A stretch of DNA of 29,285 nucleotides from Geobacteraceae bacterium (lineage in GTDB: Bacteria; Desulfobacterota; Desulfuromonadia; Desulfuromonadales; Desulfuromonadaceae): positions 1,122 through 30,406 of the forward strand of contig JAIVHC010000007.1 in assembly GCA_020201305.1 (NCBI GenBank). The letters are read 5' to 3'. Shown here piece by piece: positions 1-8,636 of this stretch. Under the pieces are notes generated by a model. That model had not been told where the DNA came from. It did not search any database and worked only from the letters and a program-made list of their open reading frames with translations. Made by a program: the position numbers and the translations under genes. Position 1 is the first letter of the stretch. Each line of letters opens with the position of its first letter.

Positions 1-2305
1 CCAGTGCATGACCGCCGATGCCGAGCCAGTGATTCCTGGTCAGTACCGGTTCTTCGGGGTCACGCGGGGGCTGCTGCATGATCTGGGGACGTGCCTCACC
101 CATTCCCAGAGCGAGGGCGGGAAACACATCGCCGATGAGGTTGATATACAGGATCTGCAGGGGTAGAAGAGGAAGGGGAGCCCCCACCAGGGTTGCGAGG
201 GTGATAATGGCGACCTCGCTGACATTACCGGAGATGAGGTAATAGATAAAATTGCGGATATTGTGGAAGATTCCCCGCCCGTAACGAATCGCCATTACTA
301 TGGTGCCGAAGCGATCGTCTTTAAGCACCATGTCTGCAGCTTCCTTGGCTACTTGAGTGCCACGCTGCCCCATGGCTACACCGATATCAGCCCTTTTGAG
401 AGCCGGAGCATCGTTGACGCCGTCACCGGTCATGGCCACGATTTCCCCTTTGGCGCGATAGAGTGAAACCAGGTTGAGTTTCTGCTCCGGTGTGACACGC
501 GCAAAAATCGACGCCTTGAGTATGTTCTCCTGCTCCAGGTCAGAAATAGAATCCGTGTTTTGCAGAGTGTCACCGTTCAGGGTGGATTCCTCTTCTGCAT
601 TAAGTCCCACTGCCGCAGCGATTCCCCGAGCGGTGGCGGGGTGGTCACCCGTGACCATGATGACGCGAATACCTGCAGTAGCACATTCCCGGAGCGCTTC
701 GGGGACATCCTGACGTGGCGGATCGTGCAGGGCGGCAAATCCGAGCAGGGTCAGCGCCTGATACGGTTCATCCTCTTTGCTGGCTGTGTTTTTCTGCGCC
801 AGGGCAATGAGGCGCATCCCTTTCTCGGCCAGTTCGAGATTTTTATTCTCCCACCTGGCGCGCTCTTTATCACATAGCTCAAGGGTTTTATCCCCATCGG
901 CTACATGGGTACAGCATTGCACCACTGCTTCAGGCGCACCCTTCACTGCCACCAAAATGTTTCCTTCGTGCTCGTGAAAGGTCGCCATCATTTTGGTTTC
1001 GGCTCTGAAGGCTTCTTCGCGGATTTCAGGATATTGTTCCAGCAGATCGTTGCGGTGTATATCTGAGGCCTCGGCTATGCGCAGCAGGGCAGTTTCAGTG
1101 GGATCGCCCATCTCCTTACCATTGTCGAGGGCGGCGTTATTGCACAGCGCTCCAACCTGGAGAATTTGTCCGAGAACTGCATTGTGCTCCACATCGGGAG
1201 CGCTCTTATCCTCCACATCAATTTCATTCCCCGCCAGGATGAATCTGCGTACCAGCATACGGTTCTGGGTCAGGGTTCCGGTTTTGTCGGTAAGTATAAT
1301 GGTGGTTGCGCCCAGGGTTTCCACCGCAGAGAGGCGGCTGATGAGAGCGTTGTGTTCAGCCATGCGCCACATGCCTCGTGCCAGGGCGATGGTAGCAACG
1401 ACGGGCAGTCCTTCCGGAACCGCCGCTATGGCCATGGCGATGGCGGTTTCAAGTACCAGGAGCACATCTCTGCCGCCGATTATCCCCGCTACGGCTACTA
1501 CTACGCCCATCACCAGGGTCAAGAGCACCAGACGTCTGCCCAGACGCTCCAGGCGCTTTTCCAGGGGCGTCATTTCATCCTCGGCTTCCTGAACCAGGCC
1601 GGCGATAGTGCCGATTTCGGTATTCATTCCCGTGGCGATGACGATCCCGGCACCCGAACCGGAAGTTATGGGCATGCCTTTGAACAGCATGTTGGAGCGT
1701 TCGGCCAGCGGGGTGGATTCCTCCTGGGTGTCGGTCGTTTTCGGAATGGGAACCGATTCTCCAGTCAGAGCGGATTCATCCACCTGCAACATATTTGATT
1801 CAGTTAGGCGCAGATCGGCCGGGATGATATCTCCTGCATCGAGAAGGACCACATCTCCAGGAACAAGCTCGGCGGCGGGGATCTCGCTGTTATGCCCATT
1901 GCGATGGACGCGGGCCTTGACCTGTTCCAGCTGATGCAGGGCCTCCATAGAGCGGGCTGCCTTGAGTTCAGTGAAAAAGCCGATTACCGCATTGAGAATC
2001 AGGGCGATAGCTACAGCAAAGCTCTCGATCCATTCGCCGAACATAAACGCAACAGCTGAGGCAATGCCGAGAAGAATGATTACCAGGCTTTTGAATTGAT
2101 TGAGTAGAATCTGCCATGCACTGACTTTTTTCTTTTGGCGCAGCAGGTTGGAACCATGGGTATGCAGCCTGCGGCGTACTTGTTTTTTGTTTAAACCTTT
2201 ATCCAGTTCAAGATCAAGTCGTTTCGCAATTTCCTCGACAGAAATGGACCAAGGAGCCTTTATTGTCTGGCTTTTTCCACTCATTTTCAGGGATTTTTCT
2301 GGCAT
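1..2305 (-). CDS. P-type cation-transporting ATPase (type II, Ca2+-ATPase-like), C-terminus cut by window edge
   Basis: ATP-driven cation pump of the inner membrane. About 768 residues are visible; the last membrane helices lie beyond position 1. The start ATG (2303-2305) follows an AGGATGG ribosome site. An N-terminal cation-ATPase domain and two membrane spans come first. Next is the actuator motif TGES (as LTGESVP), M4 with VPEGLP, the phosphorylation motif DKTGTLTQ near residue 338, KGAPE in the nucleotide domain, and the hinge motif TGDGVNDAPAL. In M5 the sequence GNVSEV keeps the Asn and Glu ligands of SERCA pumps. In M6 NLIGD keeps Asn and Asp but has Gly where SERCA has Thr. The PEGLP motif and M5/M6 residues suggest Ca2+ or a related divalent ion, but Mn2+ or monovalent ions cannot be excluded. 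It stands apart from korAB, which is on the same strand upstream. Confidence 0.93.
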   Translation of the reverse strand, partial: MPEKSLKMSGKSQTIKAPWSISVEEIAKRLDLELDKGLNKKQVRRRLHTHGSNLLRQKKKVSAWQILLNQFKSLVIILLGIASAVAFMFGEWIESFAVAIALILNAVIGFFTELKAARSMEALHQLEQVKARVHRNGHNSEIPAAELVPGDVVLLDAGDIIPADLRLTESNMLQVDESALTGESVPIPKTTDTQEESTPLAERSNMLFKGMPITSGSGAGIVIATGMNTEIGTIAGLVQEAEDEMTPLEKRLERLGRRLVLLTLVMGVVVAVAGIIGGRDVLLVLETAIAMAIAAVPEGLPVVATIALARGMWRMAEHNALISRLSAVETLGATTIILTDKTGTLTQNRMLVRRFILAGNEIDVEDKSAPDVEHNAVLGQILQVGALCNNAALDNGKEMGDPTETALLRIAEASDIHRNDLLEQYPEIREEAFRAETKMMATFHEHEGNILVAVKGAPEAVVQCCTHVADGDKTLELCDKERARWENKNLELAEKGMRLIALAQKNTASKEDEPYQALTLLGFAALHDPPRQDVPEALRECATAGIRVIMVTGDHPATARGIAAAVGLNAEEESTLNGDTLQNTDSISDLEQENILKASIFARVTPEQKLNLVSLYRAKGEIVAMTGDGVNDAPALKRADIGVAMGQRGTQVAKEAADMVLKDDRFGTIVMAIRYGRGIFHNIRNFIYYLISGNVSEVAIITLATLVGAPLPLLPLQILYINLIGDVFPALALGMGEARPQIMQQPPRDPEEPVLTRNHWLGIGGHAL

Positions 2306-2399
2306 TACAACCATCCTGTATCGACGAAGTGGCGGGATTGGGAATTGTTTTGAAGCAGGTGGGACAGATACCAGATTAGCATATCTTTTTATGCTTACT

Positions 2400-2452
2400 T
2401 GCCTGAAGCATATTTCAAGGCATGCAGGCCGGTGAATTTATCCCCGGCCTGC
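2400..2452. terminator. Two adjacent inverted repeats between korB and the ATPase gene
   Basis: A 9-bp GC-rich stem, GCAGGCCGG (2424-2432) with CCGGCCTGC (2444-2452), sits just past the korB stop. A second, bulged stem, TGCCTGAA (2400-2407) with TTCAAGGCA (2414-2422), follows in the direction of korB transcription. Neither has a clear T-tract on the minus strand; GTTTT occurs only on the plus side. They may end the korAB message or protect its 3' end. This is inferred from structure only. Confidence 0.4.
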
Positions 2453-2472
2453 GTTTTGCGTTATCACCATTA

Positions 2473-3333
2473 TCACTTATACAGACCGTCAATATAATCC
2501 CTTATTTTTTCGGCTTCATATTTCCTGTGCAGCATGGGGCCATCCTGCAGCCACGGGTTACGCGTGGTGAAATCATCTTCATCCTGCTGAAAAAGAATTC
2601 CTGTAGGGATGCGTTCATCCCATTCCATAGCCAGTTGGAAAGCTGCCTGATGGTCCTGGGTGTCGTGCTCGAGGGAGGTTACATCTACAATGCGCTCCTT
2701 GTACCATGCCATGGTATTTAAGTGATTGAACGACACGCATGGCTGCAGAATGTCGATTAAACTGAAGCCTTTGTAATCCATACCTGCCTGGATCAGTTGA
2801 GATAACTCTTTAGGCTGGCCGGAAAATCCGCGTGCGACAAAGCCCGCACCAAGGCTCAGTGCTACAGCCAGAGGGCGGATGGGGCGGTTGAGGACTCCAT
2901 GGCTTTGGATTGAGGTGATCATTTCTTCTTCGGTGGTGGGTGATGCCTGTCCTTTCGTGAGTCCGTAAATCTGATTGTTGTGCACCAGCAGGGTCAGATC
3001 CAGATTGCGTCGGATGGCGTGGATAAAATGATTTCCACCTTCGCCGTAGCAGTCACCGTCGCCGGAATTTACCACTACATTGAGCTCATGGTTGGCGAGC
3101 TTAGCCCCGCTGGCTACCGCGAGAGCACGCCCATGCAGGGTGTGCATGAAATTGCATTCGAGAAAGTGGGGCGTTTTCCCGGCTTGCCCGATACCGGATA
3201 TAATCAGGAGCTCATGGGGCGAGAGATTCTGGGCTACAAAGGCTTTTTTCATGGCCTGCTGAATTCCGAAATTACCGCATCCGGGGCACCATTTATTTTC
3301 AAAGTTGTTGGAGTAATCCTGTATTGTCGGCAT
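2473..3333 (-). CDS. korB: 2-oxoacid:ferredoxin oxidoreductase, beta subunit
   Basis: Thiamine-diphosphate subunit of a 2-oxoacid (probably 2-oxoglutarate):ferredoxin oxidoreductase, a cytoplasmic enzyme that interconverts a 2-oxoacid and CoA with acyl-CoA, CO2 and reduced ferredoxin. The 286-aa length is normal. WCPGCG (Cys16, Cys19), Cys60 and Cys199 are the likely ligands of one [4Fe-4S] cluster. The diphosphate/Mg2+ motif is GDGD (91-94) followed by YGEGGNH, and then NNQIYGLTKGQ. Position 50 is Gln in SGIGQAGK, where many KorB proteins have Cys; the Cys lies instead in LECNF, a pattern I associate with a known KorB subgroup. Its ribosome site AGGAGG is embedded in the last codons of korA, with only 4 nt between the genes, so the two are translationally coupled. 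Substrate choice is inferred from the two-subunit architecture. Confidence 0.93.
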   Translation of the reverse strand: MPTIQDYSNNFENKWCPGCGNFGIQQAMKKAFVAQNLSPHELLIISGIGQAGKTPHFLECNFMHTLHGRALAVASGAKLANHELNVVVNSGDGDCYGEGGNHFIHAIRRNLDLTLLVHNNQIYGLTKGQASPTTEEEMITSIQSHGVLNRPIRPLAVALSLGAGFVARGFSGQPKELSQLIQAGMDYKGFSLIDILQPCVSFNHLNTMAWYKERIVDVTSLEHDTQDHQAAFQLAMEWDERIPTGILFQQDEDDFTTRNPWLQDGPMLHRKYEAEKIRDYIDGLYK

Positions 3334-3337
3334 AGAT

Positions 3338-5035
3338 TTAACCTCCTATCCTTGCTGCTGCCTGCTTTACCACGCGTTCCACTTCCAGGGGTCTGCCATC
3401 GTACTGAAAAATGGAACCCTGGGGTTCCACTCCGAGTTCGGCACGCAGCATCCAACCCAGCTGACCAGTGGCGTTCTGCTCTACCAACAGCCATTTGTGC
3501 TGGCTCAGGATTCCCTGGAGAGGTTCCTGAGGTAGCGGCCACATATCCACCAGATGCACCATACCAATGTCGAACTCCTGCTCTCGCAATATATCAACAG
3601 CTTCCCGAACCATGCCATAGCTGGATCCCCAGCTGACCAGGAGCCATTCGGCCTCTTCATGATAGAGCAGGGGAGGGCGTTGTTCTTTTTTCATGGCCGG
3701 CAGTTTTGCCAGGCGTTTTTCCACCATGGCGTTGCGGTTTTGCCGCCCTTCGCTCACATGCCCATCGGGTGTATGTTCATTCCCTGTGGCTTTTACCAGG
3801 GCCTGGCTCTGACACGGGAACAGGCGCGGCGAAATGCCGTTTTCAGTGAGAGCGAAACGCTCATAGGTGGCGGGATCATCAGGTGGCTCCGGTGGTGCCT
3901 TGGGAGCGGCATCAGGGCTTACCTCCAGCCTTTCAGAAACCAGCATGGATGTGCTCACCAGATAGTGATCCACCAGCACTACCACAGGAACCTGATATGT
4001 ATCGGCGAGATGAAAGGCGCGCTGTATGGTGTCAAAGCAGTCAGCTACTGTGGATGGGGCCAGGACAAAGCGCGGGAATTCATCCTGAGAGGCATGCAGG
4101 GTGAAGAGAAGATCGCCCTGACCGGTGCGCGTAGGCAGACCGGTGGCTGGCCCGGGGCGCTGGGCGTTGATGATTACCAGTGGGGTTTCGGTAATCGCGG
4201 CCAGCCCCATCCCTTCTGTCATGAGGGCAAAGCCGCCACCGCTCGTGGCCGTAAGAGCTCTGCAGCCGGCGAAATTCGAGCCGGTAACCATATTTACCGC
4301 TGCGAGTTCATCTTCTGCCTGTTCTACCACCATGGGAAAGTGCTCAGCCAGTTGTACCAGCTGAGCCATGATGCCAGTGGCGGGTGACATGGGATAGAAT
4401 GCCCCCACGCGACATCCGGCAGCGACAGCGCCAAGAGCCAGAGTTTTTGCTCCATTGAGGAGAGCCCCCCCAGGTTGTTGTTCCTCCCAGGCAAGATCCC
4501 AGCCCTTTAAACCAGACTCACTGACGCAGGCAAATCCGGCCTGTACAGCCTTGAGATTTATCTCCTTCAAATCATCTCTGCGGGCGAAGAACTGCGCAAC
4601 AACGTTGCGGCACAGCTCTTCGCCCGCACCCAATAGAGCGACGCATACCGCCACGGCCACGGTATTTTCCGTTGCCTTGTCACCTGCCTTTTCAGCCAAC
4701 TGGGTAAAATCCACAGCCAGAACCCCATCCCGTTCGGGTTGCTGCTCAGGGCGGCAGAGGATAAGACCATTATCCTTAAGTTCATCTCCATGCTGTTCAC
4801 AGGTGATACCGTCGAGATCCACCAGCAGATCCACCTGGCTCGCAGGCGCGAGAACCGGTGAATCACTGATTCGCAGCTGCAGAAAATTGTGTCCGCCACG
4901 AACGCGGGATTCATGGTCATTGATGGCCAGAAAAAAATATCCGGCCTGACGGCATACGCGGCATAGAAGGTCTCCTACTGTCTGGATTCCCTGTCCCGCT
5001 TCGCCACCGATCTTCACTGTAAGATCTGTAGCCAT
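3338..5035 (-). CDS. korA: 2-oxoacid:ferredoxin oxidoreductase, fused gamma-alpha subunit
   Basis: Partner of korB; 565 aa. The N-terminal ~190 residues form the gamma domain (VKIGGEAGQGIQ, NDHESRVRGGHN) and the rest is the alpha, pyrimidine-binding domain (FYPMSPATG, ATSGGGFALMTEG, QRPGPATGLPTRTGQGD). The C-terminal transketolase-like part contains SWGSSYG. The open frame continues 51 codons upstream, but the chosen ATG at 5035 has a strong GGGAGG site 9 nt before it and the protein begins directly with the family motif. Fused gamma-alpha plus a separate beta with no ferredoxin-like delta subunit nearby is the KorAB-type arrangement, so soluble ferredoxin encoded elsewhere is the expected electron partner. 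The gene heads a minus-strand pair, and its 5' region (5036-5219) is shared with the divergent M48 protease gene. Confidence 0.93.
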   Translation of the reverse strand: MATDLTVKIGGEAGQGIQTVGDLLCRVCRQAGYFFLAINDHESRVRGGHNFLQLRISDSPVLAPASQVDLLVDLDGITCEQHGDELKDNGLILCRPEQQPERDGVLAVDFTQLAEKAGDKATENTVAVAVCVALLGAGEELCRNVVAQFFARRDDLKEINLKAVQAGFACVSESGLKGWDLAWEEQQPGGALLNGAKTLALGAVAAGCRVGAFYPMSPATGIMAQLVQLAEHFPMVVEQAEDELAAVNMVTGSNFAGCRALTATSGGGFALMTEGMGLAAITETPLVIINAQRPGPATGLPTRTGQGDLLFTLHASQDEFPRFVLAPSTVADCFDTIQRAFHLADTYQVPVVVLVDHYLVSTSMLVSERLEVSPDAAPKAPPEPPDDPATYERFALTENGISPRLFPCQSQALVKATGNEHTPDGHVSEGRQNRNAMVEKRLAKLPAMKKEQRPPLLYHEEAEWLLVSWGSSYGMVREAVDILREQEFDIGMVHLVDMWPLPQEPLQGILSQHKWLLVEQNATGQLGWMLRAELGVEPQGSIFQYDGRPLEVERVVKQAAARIGG

Positions 5036-5219
5036 AAAGTTGTTTCCTCCCTTTTTCGCTGAAGTTGGCACCGCTGTGCTTGAGAAGCTACCATCTCTTT
5101 CATCATTCAGCCTAACATGTGTTGATGCAGAAGCAACGTTCAGAGAAGGATATGCGGCTATGCGGCTCTTTGTGAACGAAGAGTGCATTTCTCCATGTGA
5201 TCTGTTACAACCCTAAGCT

Positions 5220-6464
5220 ATGGAAAATTTAGTCTTAAATCTCATTATTGCGTTTCTGCTCGCGGATTATGTCCTTGAGCGGGTCCTTGAAGGTCTTAAT
5301 TCACGCTGGAGAGGACATACTCCTACCGCAGAGCTGCAGGGGTTGTATGATCCGGACAGATACCTGAAACAGCAGCGATATCAGAAGACCAACACCAGGT
5401 TCGGCTTTATAACCTCTACATTCAGTCTTGTACTTGTGCTGGGGTTCCTGCTTTTTGAGGGATTTGCATGGGTGCATCAGTTGACGGCACAGATAACCCC
5501 AAACGGTATTGTGCAGGCGCTGATCTTTTTTGGTGTGCTCCTCCTGGCACAGGATATTATCGCGATTCCTTTTGATCTGTATCGCACTTTCGGCATCGAA
5601 CAGCGTTTTGGCTTCAACACCATGAATGCGCGCACGTTTGTGGCCGATAAGTTCAAGGGGTGGCTTCTTGGAGCCCTGATTGGTGGCGTGGTGCTGGCGG
5701 GAATAGCCTGGTTCTACTTTCAGACCCGGGAGATGTTCTGGATCTATGCGTGGTTGAGTTTAACCGCGTTTAGCGTATTTTTTACCCTGTTTTACTCGAA
5801 CCTCATCGTACCGCTGTTCAACAAGCAGACCCGATTGGAAGATGGAGAACTCAAGAACGCTATTGAGAGGTTTGCTGTCAGGGTGGATTTTCCGCTCAAG
5901 GATGTGTATGTGCTGGATGGCTCGAAGCGCTCTACCAAAGCCAATGCTTATTTTACCGGGCTGGGGGGCAAAAAACGTATTGTGCTGTTTGACACCCTGG
6001 TAGAGGATCTCAACCCGGAGGAGATTGTTGCGGTACTGGCACATGAGATCGGTCATTTCAAAAAGAAGCACACCTTGCAGGCGCTGGTACTTTCAGTTAT
6101 CCAGAGCGGGATCATGTTTTATCTCCTCTCGCTGTTCCTGGAATATGCGGTGTTCTCCCGTGCTCTGGGGGTGGATCAGGCTGTGTTCCATGTGGGGCTG
6201 GTGGCTTTTGTTCTACTCTACCGGCCTGTTTCTCTGCTGAGCGGCGTGCTCATGCATATCTGGTCAAGGCGCAATGAATATGCCGCGGATGCGTTTGCTG
6301 TGCGCCATCACAATGCGGAGGATCTGATCAATGCTTTGAAGAAGCTATCGGTCAATCATCTCAGCAACCTTACTCCGCACCCCGCATATGTGTTTTTCCA
6401 CTACTCACATCCACCTTTGTATCAACGTATCCAAGCTATGCGCACTGAGATCGCAGAGCAATAG
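5220..6464 (+). CDS. M48 family membrane metalloprotease (Ste24/CAAX prenyl protease 1-like)
   Basis: Integral-membrane zinc endopeptidase of 414 aa. The catalytic motif HEIGH is at residues 275-279, and the third zinc ligand is probably Glu353 in RRNEYAADAFA, the usual Ste24 arrangement. Several hydrophobic spans lie at about 5-20, 62-85, 97-115, 150-168, 175-200, 287-310 and 322-345. The CAAX_prot/Ste24 N-terminal half (FGFNTMN, 130-136) is present. Bacterial members are thought to act in membrane protein quality control; no prenylated substrate is implied. The ATG at 5220 has only a weak upstream purine stretch, but no better in-frame start is visible. It is divergent from korAB and convergent with glyoxalase II. 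Confidence 0.92.
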   Translation: MENLVLNLIIAFLLADYVLERVLEGLNSRWRGHTPTAELQGLYDPDRYLKQQRYQKTNTRFGFITSTFSLVLVLGFLLFEGFAWVHQLTAQITPNGIVQALIFFGVLLLAQDIIAIPFDLYRTFGIEQRFGFNTMNARTFVADKFKGWLLGALIGGVVLAGIAWFYFQTREMFWIYAWLSLTAFSVFFTLFYSNLIVPLFNKQTRLEDGELKNAIERFAVRVDFPLKDVYVLDGSKRSTKANAYFTGLGGKKRIVLFDTLVEDLNPEEIVAVLAHEIGHFKKKHTLQALVLSVIQSGIMFYLLSLFLEYAVFSRALGVDQAVFHVGLVAFVLLYRPVSLLSGVLMHIWSRRNEYAADAFAVRHHNAEDLINALKKLSVNHLSNLTPHPAYVFFHYSHPPLYQRIQAMRTEIAEQ

Positions 6465-6488
6465 GATCTGCGCCAGCATTGTTGGTTA

Positions 6489-7250
6489 TTAAAACCGGTT
6501 TTTACGTTGCCGTAGCGCGGTAAACACTTCCAGATCGGTGGATTCCTCCATACGCAGGGCGTGACGCAGCGCAGAATCGTGCGGACGCAGAAATGGATTG
6601 GTTACCATCTCTTCCTTCAGGGAAACCGGCAGGGTGGGTTCTTTACTGCGGCGTAATTTTTCTACCTGTTGACGTTTCCGCCGCACCGCAAGGGACTCCG
6701 GTTGTATGTGTTCAGCAAAGCGGTAATTATCCAGGGTGTATTCATGCCCGCAGTAGAGCAGGGTCGCAGGAGGTAGGGCTGCGATGCTCTGCAGGGATTG
6801 AAACAGTTGCTCTACGCTACCTTCGAATACGCGTCCACATCCGCCGGAAAACAGGGTATCACCGCAAAAGAGCGCACCGGGATGCTCCCCCTGGGGCGGC
6901 AGATAGTAACAACAATCCTTCAGGGTGTGGCCGGGGGTCGATAGTATCTGGAGTGTCTGCGCCGGAGTTGGCAGCTTATCTCCCGGAGTAAGAACTTCAT
7001 CGATTCGAGGAATACGCTCATCACTTCCCATCACTTTGCATCCTGTGGCCTGCTTTAAGGCGATGTTTCCCTGGCAGTGGTCATGATGCATGTGGGTGTT
7101 AAGAATAAGATCCAGACCACATTTTTCTTCCTCCAGATACGCAAATACAGGTTCTGCTTCGCCCGGGTCAATGGCAATTATCCCGCCATCCAGACGCAGG
7201 ATGTAGGCGTAGTTATCCTGATTGGTGCTAAGCATGGCTATGTGCGGCAT
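6489..7250 (-). CDS. gloB: Hydroxyacylglutathione hydrolase (glyoxalase II) or close metallo-beta-lactamase-fold relative
   Basis: Cytoplasmic thioesterase of 253 aa, close to the usual ~251 aa of GloB. It would hydrolyse S-lactoylglutathione or a similar thioester in methylglyoxal detoxification. The binuclear metal site is complete: THMHHDH gives His53, His55, Asp57 and His58, followed by His108 (STPGHT), Asp131 (FCGDTLF) and His169 (CGHEYT). The C-terminal helical domain with the basic KRQQVEKLR stretch matches the GloB substrate-binding region. The open frame extends 50 codons further upstream, but ATG 7250 has AGGAGA 5 nt before it and starts in the family position. No gloA is seen in the window. 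If the organism does not make glutathione, another thiol may be the carrier; the sequence does not decide this. Confidence 0.9.
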   Translation of the reverse strand: MPHIAMLSTNQDNYAYILRLDGGIIAIDPGEAEPVFAYLEEEKCGLDLILNTHMHHDHCQGNIALKQATGCKVMGSDERIPRIDEVLTPGDKLPTPAQTLQILSTPGHTLKDCCYYLPPQGEHPGALFCGDTLFSGGCGRVFEGSVEQLFQSLQSIAALPPATLLYCGHEYTLDNYRFAEHIQPESLAVRRKRQQVEKLRRSKEPTLPVSLKEEMVTNPFLRPHDSALRHALRMEESTDLEVFTALRQRKNRF

Positions 7251-7381
7251 AAGTCTCTCCTGTGGATTCATGTATGTTCGTAAGATCATGATGCCCAGAC
7301 TAACAGGTTTCCGGGCGAGATATACCCATTTTCGGCCTGGCAACAAATCTTTTCTGATGCATAGACAATTATCAAAATATG

Positions 7382-7387
7382 TATAAT
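7382..7387 (+). promoter_or_regulatory. Possible -10 element for the DRTGG-domain gene
   Basis: A perfect TATAAT lies 58 bp before the start at 7446 in an AT-rich stretch. The nearest -35-like hexamer, TAGACA (7362-7367), is only 14 bp away, which is short, so the assignment is tentative. Confidence 0.35.
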
Positions 7388-7445
7388 ACTGTGTGGCCAC
7401 ATTTTAATCTTATTGTAATGTATGCTGTCTGCGGAGGCTCGAATT

Positions 7446-8546
7446 ATGGCACAAAAACTCTTTATTGCTGCAACCGGACAACACTCTGGCAAAACAACCA
7501 TCAGTTTGTCGTTACTCCATCTGGCGCGCAAGAAATATGCACGGGTGGGATTTATCAAGCCACTTGGTCCGAAGCCGGTACTGCTCAACGGAATCCCGGC
7601 AGATAAGGATGCCGCCCTGATGGCGCAGATTCTGGGACATGAGGACTGGATTGAGCTTATGTCGCCGTTGGTGCTGCAGCCCGGAGATACGCAGAAGGTG
7701 TTGCGCAAAGAACGTGATCCGGCACAGATGCGCACGCTGATTGTCGAAGCGTGTGCCAAGCTGGAACGCGAATGCGATTTTTTAATTATTGAAGGCGCAG
7801 GTCACTGTGGCGTGGGTTCTGTGCTCGGAATGTCCAACGCAAAGATGGCAAAAATGCTGGACGCGCCGGTGCTTATGATCTCCGGAGGGGGAGTTGGCAA
7901 TGTTATCGATTCGGTGCATTTGAATCTGGCTCTCTTCGAGCGGGAACATGCGGATGTTCGGGCGTTGCTGGTGAACAAGATAGTGGCGGATAAACGTGAG
8001 CTGGTACTTGATCTGCTTCAGCGTGGATTCGAAGATCAACCCTTTAGTGTTCTCGGGGGCTTCAACTATCAGCCGGTGCTCGCAAACCCGACTATGCGGC
8101 GTCTTGCCAAGATTCTTGAGCTTGAGATTCAGGGCGAGCAGGAATCCGCAGATAGAATTGTCCACCATGTGCAGGTCGGAGCCGCTTCGACGCAGCGGAT
8201 GACAGAACTCCTCAAGGATTCAACTTTGCTGATTGTTACCAGCAGCAGGGATGAACTGCTGGTAACCTTGAGTGTTATGTATCAGATGTCTGAATACCGG
8301 AGTAAAATTGCAGGCCTGCTTATCCCGGGTCGTCAGGCGGTAGGTAAAGTTACCCAGCAGATTATTGACAACAGCAACATCCCGTATATGCGGGTTATGG
8401 ATAAAAGCACTTCGGATTTATATCTGCAGATCACCTCGGATGTTTCTAAAATCACCCATGAGGATACGGAAAAAATTGATCTGGTGCATCAACTGGCGGA
8501 AAAGCGCTTCGATTTTGACGTTATTGAAGAATTGTTTTGCCGTTGA
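7446..8546 (+). CDS. BioD-like P-loop protein with DRTGG domain (phosphotransacetylase N-terminal-like)
   Basis: A 366-aa protein with the architecture of the N-terminal half of long bacterial phosphotransacetylases, without the catalytic Pta domain. Residues 1-~200 form a dethiobiotin-synthetase-like P-loop domain: GQHSGKTT (11-18) is the Walker A, with VGFIKPLG downstream and LIIEGAGHCGVGSV as the Walker B/switch region. Residues ~200-320 match the DRTGG domain; the C-terminal end is hydrophilic. Stand-alone proteins of this type are common, and I know no settled enzymatic role; nucleotide or metabolite sensing linked to acetate metabolism is a reasonable guess. ATG 7446 follows CGGAGG and was preferred over an earlier in-frame ATG with no ribosome site. 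An 86-aa unknown follows on the same strand. Confidence 0.85.
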   Translation: MAQKLFIAATGQHSGKTTISLSLLHLARKKYARVGFIKPLGPKPVLLNGIPADKDAALMAQILGHEDWIELMSPLVLQPGDTQKVLRKERDPAQMRTLIVEACAKLERECDFLIIEGAGHCGVGSVLGMSNAKMAKMLDAPVLMISGGGVGNVIDSVHLNLALFEREHADVRALLVNKIVADKRELVLDLLQRGFEDQPFSVLGGFNYQPVLANPTMRRLAKILELEIQGEQESADRIVHHVQVGAASTQRMTELLKDSTLLIVTSSRDELLVTLSVMYQMSEYRSKIAGLLIPGRQAVGKVTQQIIDNSNIPYMRVMDKSTSDLYLQITSDVSKITHEDTEKIDLVHQLAEKRFDFDVIEELFCR

Positions 8547-8565
8547 TACACTCAATTAACAGGAT

Positions 8566-8593
8566 AACTCAACGCAGCAGTTGGTGAGTTTTT
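8566..8593 (+). terminator. Weak hairpin with T-run after the DRTGG gene
   Basis: AACTCAAC (8566-8573) can pair with GTTGGTGAGTT (8580-8590), with a two-base bulge, and is followed by TTTTT. It lies 20 nt after the stop at 8546. The T-run also belongs to the 17-bp repeat that starts at 8589, so this may be the border of a dispersed element rather than a dedicated terminator. Confidence 0.4.
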
Positions 8594-8605
8594 GCGACGC
8601 CATCA
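8589..8605 (+). repeat. Dispersed 17-bp repeat, copy 1
   Basis: TTTTTGCGACGCCATCA is identical to 18048-18064. With flanking bases, the match extends to 20 bases with one difference. Both copies lie between genes, in the same orientation. Confidence 0.7.
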
Positions 8606-8636
8606 CTTTTAGATTACCCTTCAAGCAGGAGGAACT

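Noticed and set aside
993..1798. Long plus-strand open frames opposite the ATPase gene
   Set aside because: They are antisense shadows; the minus strand encodes an unbroken P-type ATPase with all motifs.
2473..3333. KorB as a defective enzyme because Gln50 replaces the usual third Cys ligand
   Set aside because: Cys60 in LECNF fits the ligand position of a KorB subgroup with the GIGQA motif, so the cluster is probably intact.
2980..4387. Plus-strand open frames opposite korA and korB
   Set aside because: Antisense shadows of well-conserved genes, with no family features.
5036..5188. N-terminal extension of korA to an ATG at 5188
   Set aside because: The 51 extra residues do not resemble the family, and a strong ribosome site sits before ATG 5035.
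7251..7400. N-terminal extension of gloB
   Set aside because: GloB homologues start at MPHIxxLxxN-type sequence; AGGAGA precedes ATG 7250.
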